A stretch of 12,300 nucleotides of DNA from assembly GCA_038248985.1 (NCBI GenBank), contig JBBRWV010000114.1, positions 1 through 12,300 of the forward strand. Direction: 5' to 3'. The stretch is from JBBRWV01 sp038248985 (lineage in GTDB: Bacteria > Planctomycetota > Phycisphaerae > WQYP01). Made by a program: the position numbers and the translations under genes. Every line of letters starts with the position of its first letter. The stretch's first letter is position 1. This document shows, one piece after another, positions 7,214-12,300 of this stretch. Under the pieces are notes generated by a model, which worked only from the letters and a program-made list of their open reading frames with translations, was not told the DNA's origin and ran no database searches.

Positions 7214-7231
7214 GAGCGGGGAGGTGATAAT
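7203..7231 (+). promoter_or_regulatory. Probable promoter of the rpiA-like gene
   Basis: TTGCTC (7203-7208) and GATAAT (7226-7231) are separated by exactly 17 bases. The -10 matches the consensus in five of six positions and the -35 has the TTG core. The start codon lies 55 bases downstream, giving a short leader. Confidence 0.5.
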
Positions 7232-7286
7232 GGGTGAGTGAGCCTAATAACAAGCCTCATAGCAGAGATTTTACTGAGGATTTTTC

Positions 7287-8012
7287 ATGGCCAACGTGTT
7301 GTCGACGGTTCATCAAGCTACGCCGGAGCAGTTGGAGCAGATCGGGGCGATTGCCGCGGGGATGGTGCGGAATGGGGATCGGGTGGGGTTGGGTTCGGGG
7401 CGGGCGGCGTTGTCGTTTGTCCGGGCGTTGGGCAAGCGGATACGGGAGCAGAAGTTGAAAGCGATTGGGGTGGCGACGAGTTTGTTGACTGAGGAGGTGG
7501 CGCGGGAGGCGGGTGTGCCGACGACGACGCTGGTGCTTGTGGAGGCTTTGGTTATTGGGGTGGATGGGGCGGTTGTGGTGGATCCGTTTTTGTTTTTGCG
7601 GTTGGGGGGGGGCGGGAATTTGACGCGGGAGAAAGTGGTGGCGTCGATTGCGTCGAAGTTTGTGATTGTGGTGGGGGAGGAGAAGGTGGTGTCGCGGCTG
7701 GGGACGCATTTTCCGGTGTTTGTGGAAGTGATTGAATACGCGCGGCCGGTGGTGACGCGGCGATTGCACACGCTGGGTGCGACGGTGGTGCAGCGGCTGA
7801 ATAAAGATGGCACGCCGTTTTTGACGGACAATGGGAACCCGTATTTGCAGGCACGGTTTGGTACGGAGGGGAATTACCAGTTGCATGATCCGTATGCGTT
7901 GGATTTAACATTGCACGCGGTGCCGGGAGTGGTGGAGACGGGATTGTTTATCAATATGGCGGATGAGGTGATAGTGGCGCATGCGGATGGGACGGTGGAG
8001 CATAAGACGTGA
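7287..8012 (+). CDS. rpiA: Ribose-5-phosphate isomerase A homologue with altered active site
   Basis: This 241-residue cytoplasmic protein of the RpiA family would normally interconvert ribose 5-phosphate and ribulose 5-phosphate in the pentose phosphate pathway. Family features are clear along the whole length: GLGSGRA (34-40, phosphate loop), DGA (93-95), GGGGNLTREK (107-116), DNGN (181-184), PGVVETGLF (213-221) and MADEV (224-228). However, the canonical DGADE reads DGAVV, so the second catalytic Asp (Asp84 in the E. coli enzyme) is Val96, and the Lys before the glycine run (Lys94) is Leu106. The first Asp (D93) and the Glu base (E115) are kept. Activity is therefore doubtful and a changed function is possible. 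The start ATG has GAGGA at 7276-7280. No frameshift is needed to read the gene. Family membership is sure; the gene name describes homology, not proven activity. Confidence 0.85.
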   Translation: MANVLSTVHQATPEQLEQIGAIAAGMVRNGDRVGLGSGRAALSFVRALGKRIREQKLKAIGVATSLLTEEVAREAGVPTTTLVLVEALVIGVDGAVVVDPFLFLRLGGGGNLTREKVVASIASKFVIVVGEEKVVSRLGTHFPVFVEVIEYARPVVTRRLHTLGATVVQRLNKDGTPFLTDNGNPYLQARFGTEGNYQLHDPYALDLTLHAVPGVVETGLFINMADEVIVAHADGTVEHKT

Positions 8013-8142
8013 GGGAGGACGAAGCTAAGTTTCTCGCAGAATTTTTTTGCATATATTTAGATGACTGTTTCCGACAATAAAAATAAATATGAAGGCAATG
8101 AATCTATCCAATCCGTTACGATTAAAACATTGGAGATGAGAT

Positions 8143-8265
8143 ATGCAGACAAAAATGCTGAAATCGAAGCTGCTTTTATTGCTTTTCTTCGTGATCTTTG
8201 GAATTTACACTCATGCCCAAGTGAATGAACCAGAGGGCGGGATTTTATGCATGAATGAATTGTAG
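8143..8265 (+). CDS. Possible 40-residue secreted or membrane peptide
   Basis: The ATG at 8143 is preceded by GGAG (8132-8135) with a seven-base spacing. The product has a textbook signal-peptide layout: a lysine-bearing N-terminus (MQTKMLKSK), a hydrophobic core of about 13 residues (LLLLLFFVIFGIY) and a THA-Q cleavage site. A tail of only about 15 residues (VNEPEGGILCMNEL) would remain, with one cysteine. I do not recognise a family. It may be a real small secreted peptide, or the stub of a longer secreted protein whose rest has been lost; the frame after the stop holds nothing recognisable. The AT-rich codons differ from the flanking genes, which points to transfer or recent origin. The stop codon lies inside the left arm of a hairpin. 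Confidence 0.45.
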   Translation: MQTKMLKSKLLLLLFFVIFGIYTHAQVNEPEGGILCMNEL

Positions 8266-8298
8266 CGAAAGCGTGTACCCCGCAAGTGGGGTCGCTAC
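8262..8298. terminator. Hairpin between convergent genes, possible terminator
   Basis: GTAGCGA (8262-8268) pairs exactly with TCGCTAC (8292-8298), and CCCC (8278-8281) pairs with GGGG (8288-8291) around a six-base loop. It lies between the end of the rpiA-like gene and small ORF on one side and the 3' end of a - strand gene on the other, where a two-way terminator would fit. There is no T-run on either side, so an ordinary intrinsic terminator is not proven and a REP-like repeat is an alternative. Confidence 0.4.
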
Positions 8299-8328
8299 TG
8301 AGGGAGTGTGCATGAGGGTTGATGGGGG

Positions 8329-9981
8329 TCAGCGTTCTTTGATCCAGAGGCGGGCGCGGGAGACTTCGGCTTCGATGTGGATGGGGCGGAGTTGGGGGTC
8401 GAGCTCATCGACTTTCTGGGCGACGGATTCGTCCATGCGGTAGCCCCAGGATTGGAGAGTGGCGGGGGAGGGGCGGTCGTGGCTGGCCCAGAGGTAGTTG
8501 TCGATGGCGAGGAGGGTGCCGAGGGGGGCTTCGGCGATGTGGTTGAGGGTGAGGGTGCGGAGGTCGCCGGGGCCATCGAGTTTCATATTGAGGGCATAGA
8601 GCAGGTAGGGGTGGCCGGCGATGACGCGGGATTCGAATTCAGAGGGTTTGGCGAGTTGGCGGATGCGGTCGGAGACGACATCGAGGCGGCGGGTGACGAG
8701 ATTCTTGGAGGTGGGGAGGTAGTTTGACCAGATGAGGAAGGCAACGAGCAGAAGCGGGAGGGCGAAGGTGCCGACGCGGACGGAGGTGGGGAGGAAGCGG
8801 GTTGGTCGTTTTTCGAGGTAGATGAGGCCAAAGACGGCGAGGATGGCGGACATGGGGGAGATGCAGATGAAGTAGCGTGGGAGTGAGAGTGAGCCGAAGA
8901 GACCGAGGTTGCCGAGGATGCCATGCATGAGGTACATGCCGAGGACGGGACCGCCGAGGAGGAGGAGGGCGTCGGCCTGCCAGCCCCATTGTTTGCGGCC
9001 GTGGGAGGTGCCGGAGCGGGTGTCGCGGATGAGGCGGCGGAGTGCAAAGAGGATGGGGATCCAGAGCCAGAGACCTTGTGAGACGACGAGGGCGACGAGG
9101 AAGAGGAAGCCTGTTTTGCCGAACTGGCTTTCGGCGGGCCAGGGCCAGTAGTCGATGAACCAGGTGAATTTTTGGACGACGAGGGCGCCGGCGATGTACC
9201 AGCCGAGGGTAGGGAGGCCGGCGAAGAAGGTGGAGATGAGGACTGGCAGTGCGAGTTGTTTGATATGGACTGGAGGTTGTGTGGAATCGTGGACGGGACG
9301 GGCGAGCCAGATGGCGGCGATGATGGGCCAGCAGGCGATGGCGATCCAGCCTTCAGGTCGCATGAGTCCGCCGAGGCCGACGACGAAGGCGGCGGGGATG
9401 ACGCCGCGCCATTTGCGGTGGTGTTTGAGGACGAGGACTGCGGCGGCCCAGATCCAGACGGCGGCGAGGAGGATTTCGGTCATGACGGTGAAGCTAAAGA
9501 GGGTGAAGAAAGGTTGGGCGATCATGAGGAGCCAGAGTGCGGCGACAGCGTGGCGGGCGATGAAGGAGCCTGAGATATCGAAGGGGTGTTTGTCGGCGGC
9601 CATGCGGCGGAAGAAATGTTTAAGGACGATGGTGGCGGCGAGGCCGGTGCTGATGGTGGCGAGGACGGCACCGAAGCGTGTTGCGCCCATGCCGAAGGGA
9701 GCGAAGAGGCCGAAGTAGGCGGTGCAGCCGATGCGGGCCCAGATGTTGATGAGGGTTTGGAGGTCTGTAAAGGCGCGCTGGGCGTAGAGGTAATGGACGA
9801 TTTCGTCGTAGTGTTCGATGAAGCCCTGGGAGGTGAAGGCCATGATGGTGAGGAAGATTGCGATGAGGGTGGGGACGGCCCAGCGGGAGTGGGGCGGGGG
9901 GGAGGGGTGAGTGAGGCTGGGGCGTGGCGGAAGGAGGGTGTTGGATGGAGCTGAGGTTGCGGGCGCATCGAGTAAAGTCAT
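8329..9981 (-). CDS. Polytopic GT-C-like membrane glycosyltransferase
   Basis: This 550-residue protein has roughly ten or more hydrophobic segments, the first at about residues 33-52. It is followed at once by EHYDEIVHYLYAQ with an acidic pair (D59, E60) in the first outer loop, where GT-C enzymes such as PMT and ArnT carry their catalytic Asp. GLMRPEGW lies further on, and a soluble domain of about 120 residues ends the protein. GT-C enzymes transfer sugars from polyprenyl-phosphate donors outside the cytoplasmic membrane. The specific acceptor is unknown. The frame is open another 123 codons upstream, but that part is an arginine/proline-rich shadow of the next gene, so I place the start at the ATG of MTLLDAP (9981); no clear Shine-Dalgarno is visible. 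It lies 104 bases downstream of the family-2 glycosyltransferase and is probably co-transcribed with it. Confidence 0.75.
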   Translation of the reverse strand: MTLLDAPATSAPSNTLLPPRPSLTHPSPPPHSRWAVPTLIAIFLTIMAFTSQGFIEHYDEIVHYLYAQRAFTDLQTLINIWARIGCTAYFGLFAPFGMGATRFGAVLATISTGLAATIVLKHFFRRMAADKHPFDISGSFIARHAVAALWLLMIAQPFFTLFSFTVMTEILLAAVWIWAAAVLVLKHHRKWRGVIPAAFVVGLGGLMRPEGWIAIACWPIIAAIWLARPVHDSTQPPVHIKQLALPVLISTFFAGLPTLGWYIAGALVVQKFTWFIDYWPWPAESQFGKTGFLFLVALVVSQGLWLWIPILFALRRLIRDTRSGTSHGRKQWGWQADALLLLGGPVLGMYLMHGILGNLGLFGSLSLPRYFICISPMSAILAVFGLIYLEKRPTRFLPTSVRVGTFALPLLLVAFLIWSNYLPTSKNLVTRRLDVVSDRIRQLAKPSEFESRVIAGHPYLLYALNMKLDGPGDLRTLTLNHIAEAPLGTLLAIDNYLWASHDRPSPATLQSWGYRMDESVAQKVDELDPQLRPIHIEAEVSRARLWIKER

Positions 9982-10085
9982 GGTTGAACTCGCGTTCGTT
10001 CGAGGAAACCGGCAAGGGTGAGACGTTGTGGGGGTGGTATGGACGAAAGCGTGAAATGGCGTTTGCAGAGACGGTTGGCGGTGGT

Positions 10086-11636
10086 TCAGGCGGCGAGGGC
10101 CTCGGCTTTTTCTTCCACTTCCTGGAGGGCTTCGACGTGGGCGCGGTGGGTGAGCCAGCGGCTGTGCATGGTCATGAGGCCAACGTAGAGATAGCCGACG
10201 GTGAAGATGACGAGGAAGGGGATGGTGCCGATGGCGCTGCGCGTCCAGACGGCGTAGAAGGTGCAGAAGGCGAGGTAGAGGCCGAAGGCGATTTCGATGA
10301 AGGGGAGCCAGTCGAGTTTTTTCTTGAAGGAGCCGGCGCGTTTTTTCCATTCGTGGCCTTTGGCGCCGGTGCCGTATTTGGGGGTGCGGACGAATTCGGT
10401 ATCGCGGCGGCCGAAGAGGCCTTCGAGGACGGCGAGGCCGTTGATGACGCTGATGCCCATACCGAGGGCCATGAGGAAGGGGATCATGCCGAGGGTGGCG
10501 AGGGTGCTGCGGCCGACGGCTTTTTGGCTGAGCATATAGAAGGTGCCGGCGGAGCAGGTGAGGAGGCCGCAGAAGCTGGCGATGGCGAGGGCGATAATTT
10601 TGCTGGAGGAGTCAAAGAGGTTGGGGGCGAAGAGCCAGGTGGGGAAGAGGACGAGGGACAAGACGACGGCGGGGAGATAAACGGCGGAGTTGGTGAGGTG
10701 GAAGAAGGCTTCGAGCTTGACGCGCCAGGGGTAGGGGGAGCGGAGGATTTGGGGGAGGAGTTTGACGGCGGTTTGCACCTGGCCTTTGGTCCAGCGGTGC
10801 TGCTGATGTTTGAAGGCGACGATTTCGGGGGGGAGCTCGGCGGGGGCTAGAAGTTCGGGCATGAAGATGAATTGCCAGCCGCGGAGTTGGGCGCGATAGG
10901 AGAGGTCAACGTCTTCGGTGAGGGTGTCATGCTGCCAGCCGCCGGAGTCTTCGATGGCTTTTTTGCGCCAGATGCCGGCGGTGCCGTTGAAGTTGATGAA
11001 GCGTCCGGAGCGGTTGCGGGCGGTGTGTTCGATCATGAAGTGGCCATCGAGGAAGATGGCTTGGCAGCGGGTGAGGAGGGATTGTTGGCGGTTGATGTGG
11101 TCCCAGCGGGTTTGGACGCAGCCGACGTTGGGGTCGGTGAAGAAGTCTACGGATTTGCGAAGCATGTCGGGGTTGGGGACGAAGTCGGCATCGAAGATGG
11201 CGATGAATTCACCGGTGGCGGAGGCCATGCCGGCGGCGAGTGCGCCGGCTTTATAGCCTTGGCGGTTGGTGCGGTGGACGTAGAGGACGTTGTGGCCCAG
11301 GCGGCGCATGCGGTCGCAGGTTTCGCGGGCGACGTCGGCGGATTCATCGGTGGAGTCATCGAGGACTTGGATTTGGAGTTTGTCGCGCGGGTAGTCGATC
11401 TGGCAGGAGGCTTCGATGATGCGTTCGGCGACGTATTTTTCGTTGTACATGGGGAGCTGGACGGTGATGCGGGGGAGGTCGGCGAATTTGCTGGCCGGAA
11501 CAGGGGTTTTGCGGTGGTGCTTGTAATACAGATAGACCTGCAGGTAACGGTGTAACCCGTAGACTGTCAGCACGGCCAAAGTCGCCACGTAGAGGGTGAC
11601 GAGGGCGAAGTGTGTTACCTCAAACATCGACGGCAT
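10086..11636 (-). CDS. Processive family-2 glycosyltransferase (cellulose/mannan synthase-like)
   Basis: This 516-residue membrane enzyme has an N-terminal membrane helix (about residues 8-30), then a GT-A domain carrying the complete processive set of motifs: D93/D94 in VLDDSTD, DAD (149-151), TED (240-242) and QQHRW (278-282). Several membrane segments follow (about 310-500). The D, DxD, TED, QxxRW set is that of enzymes that elongate beta-glycans with UDP- or GDP-sugars while threading the chain across the membrane. The spacing and the HRWTKGQ block recall CslA-type mannan/glucomannan synthases more than BcsA, and no PilZ domain is present. Neither sugar nor product is certain. I prefer the ATG at 11636 over a GTG at 11669; an ATG at 11627 is also possible. 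GGAG lies 11 bases upstream of the chosen start. Confidence 0.88.
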   Translation of the reverse strand: MPSMFEVTHFALVTLYVATLAVLTVYGLHRYLQVYLYYKHHRKTPVPASKFADLPRITVQLPMYNEKYVAERIIEASCQIDYPRDKLQIQVLDDSTDESADVARETCDRMRRLGHNVLYVHRTNRQGYKAGALAAGMASATGEFIAIFDADFVPNPDMLRKSVDFFTDPNVGCVQTRWDHINRQQSLLTRCQAIFLDGHFMIEHTARNRSGRFINFNGTAGIWRKKAIEDSGGWQHDTLTEDVDLSYRAQLRGWQFIFMPELLAPAELPPEIVAFKHQQHRWTKGQVQTAVKLLPQILRSPYPWRVKLEAFFHLTNSAVYLPAVVLSLVLFPTWLFAPNLFDSSSKIIALAIASFCGLLTCSAGTFYMLSQKAVGRSTLATLGMIPFLMALGMGISVINGLAVLEGLFGRRDTEFVRTPKYGTGAKGHEWKKRAGSFKKKLDWLPFIEIAFGLYLAFCTFYAVWTRSAIGTIPFLVIFTVGYLYVGLMTMHSRWLTHRAHVEALQEVEEKAEALAA

Positions 11637-11766
11637 AGGCTTGTCGACTCCAAAGACCCCGTTGCACACGCGTGGATAACATCCCCCGCCGCCGCGTGCT
11701 GAAAAAGTTCATGCGTCTAAACAGGAGAGGACAATCCGCTCCCGTGGTGATCGTTCAGGGGTACTT

Positions 11767-11794
11767 AGTGTAACATGGGGGGCAGTGTTTGCAA
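11767..11794 (-). promoter_or_regulatory. Candidate promoter of the glycosyltransferase pair
   Basis: On the - strand TTGCAA (11789-11794) and TACACT (11767-11772) are 16 bases apart, about 130 bases before the start at 11636. This lies in the 240-base gap after the HIT gene and would allow the two glycosyltransferase genes to be transcribed separately from it, with a fairly long leader. Confidence 0.35.
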
Positions 11795-11876
11795 TGCGTT
11801 AATGAGGAGGAGAGGCGAAGGTGGGAAAAACTTGGTGGCATTTTGGTAACGCCTCATAAAAGGGTGATTTACAGTG

Positions 11877-12300
11877 CTATTTGGGGATGTTTTGGGCGAT
11901 GCGGGCGGCGAGTTGTGGGGCGGCGGCCCTATCGAGGGTACCGGGGAGCCAGGGGATGTGGAAGGAGTCGGCGGGTTTTCGGGGGAGGATGTGGTAGTGG
12001 AGGTGGAGGACGGATTGCTGGGCATCGGGTCCATTATTCGCGAGGACATGGGCGGCGGCGGCACCGGTGGCGGCGAGGACGGCGGAGATGAGTTGGGGGA
12101 GGCGGCGGTTGATTTCGGCCAACAGATCCGGGGGTATCAGCATCATGTTGGGGTAGTGGGACTTGGGGATGACGAGGGTGTGGCCGGGGACGAGGGGTCC
12201 GATGTCGAGGAAGGCGAGGAGGGTGTCGTCTTCGTAGATTTGGTGGCAGGGGATTTGGTGGGCGATGATTTTGCAGAAGAGGCAGGAGGGGTCAGAGAGG
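11877..12300 (-). CDS. HIT-family nucleotide hydrolase/transferase, 5' end outside the window
   Basis: The reading frame stays open from the TAG at 11877-11879 to the right edge of the window, giving the last 140 or so residues; the true start lies beyond 12300. The family motif HLHYHILPR (HxHxHxxPR) holds the catalytic histidine that forms a nucleotidyl intermediate. Near the visible N-terminus CLFCKII gives the two cysteines of the zinc site found in Hint-type proteins, and PLVPGHTLVIPKSHYPN is the conserved central block. HIT proteins hydrolyse AMP- or ADP-linked substrates such as AMP-lysine, phosphoramidates or Ap4A in the cytoplasm; the exact substrate is unknown. The C-terminus is longer than in the smallest Hint proteins (about 30 residues after the motif). 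An ATG at 12146 is internal, since everything upstream of it in the frame is clearly HIT sequence. Confidence 0.9.
   Translation of the reverse strand, partial: LSDPSCLFCKIIAHQIPCHQIYEDDTLLAFLDIGPLVPGHTLVIPKSHYPNMMLIPPDLLAEINRRLPQLISAVLAATGAAAAHVLANNGPDAQQSVLHLHYHILPRKPADSFHIPWLPGTLDRAAAPQLAARIAQNIPK

Larger units (their letters stand above)
6501..7286. other. Long gene-free region upstream of the rpiA-like gene
   Basis: I find no credible protein here: the open frames are low-complexity arginine/proline or glycine-rich shadows without ribosome sites. The region contains the motif TATATATAGATGAC (6640-6653), three copies of CAACGGGA (6653-6660, 6688-6695, 6698-6705), the long imperfect hairpin at 6737-6882, a very G-rich segment (about 6883-7170), a 12-base direct repeat (7174-7185 and 7202-7213) and a probable promoter of the next gene. 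Confidence 0.6.
8013..8328. other. AT-rich intergenic island with a small ORF and a hairpin
   Basis: From about 8035 to 8260 the sequence is clearly richer in A and T than the rest of the window and lacks the strong G excess. It contains the motif ATATATTTAGATGAC (8051-8065), a 16-codon open frame (8089-8139) without a ribosome site, the 40-codon frame at 8143-8265 and a hairpin at 8262-8298. The remaining 30 bases lead to the 3' end of a convergent gene. Confidence 0.55.

Noticed and set aside
8089..8139. 16-codon open frame just upstream of the small secreted-peptide ORF as a leader peptide
   Set aside because: It has no ribosome-binding site and no run of regulatory codons; chance is sufficient in AT-rich DNA.
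9155..9718. 187-codon + strand frame inside the GT-C-like gene
   Set aside because: Antisense shadow with low-complexity composition. The - strand frame encodes clear membrane helices.
9982..10350. 123-residue N-terminal extension of the GT-C-like protein
   Set aside because: It overlaps the glycosyltransferase gene in another frame and is Arg/Pro/His-rich, unlike the rest of the protein. The ATG at 9981 directly precedes normal membrane-protein sequence.

Overview
The window looks like chromosomal DNA from a GC-rich bacterium, most likely a member of the Planctomycetota (Phycisphaerae-like). This placement is an inference. It rests on the large membrane protein that combines a VWA domain with a glutamine-amidotransferase-like domain, a type I associate with planctomycetes, and on the G-rich codon style. 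Genes are widely spaced and mostly not in tight operons. The + strand is strikingly G-rich along almost the whole length, whichever strand carries the gene: + strand genes end codons in G and - strand genes end them in C.

Layout: 1-459 holds no convincing gene but contains a long palindrome, an imperfect 120-bp tandem duplication and a good intrinsic terminator. A DUF1015 protein (460-1806) is followed by a compact toxin-antitoxin pair (ribbon-helix-helix antitoxin and PIN-domain toxin, 1840-2497). A FAD-dependent amine/amino-acid oxidase-type gene on the - strand (2585-3784) is divergent from an 848-residue membrane VWA/GATase-like protein (3954-6500). The gene-free stretch 6501-7286 contains a long rod-shaped inverted repeat (6737-6882) that could be a structured RNA. 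A ribose-5-phosphate isomerase A homologue (7287-8012) lacks key catalytic residues. An AT-rich patch after it encodes a possible 40-residue secreted peptide (8143-8265) that ends in a hairpin.

The right third is on the - strand. It carries a HIT-family hydrolase cut by the window edge (11877-12300), a processive family-2 glycosyltransferase resembling cellulose/mannan synthases (10086-11636), and then a polytopic GT-C-like membrane protein (8329-9981). The last two are in tandem and probably act together in polysaccharide or glycoconjugate synthesis at the cytoplasmic membrane.

I do not see a CRISPR array, transposase, phage gene, tRNA or rRNA. The items most worth a second look are the structured element at 6737-6882, the RpiA homologue with altered active-site residues, and the small AT-rich island at about 8030-8300.
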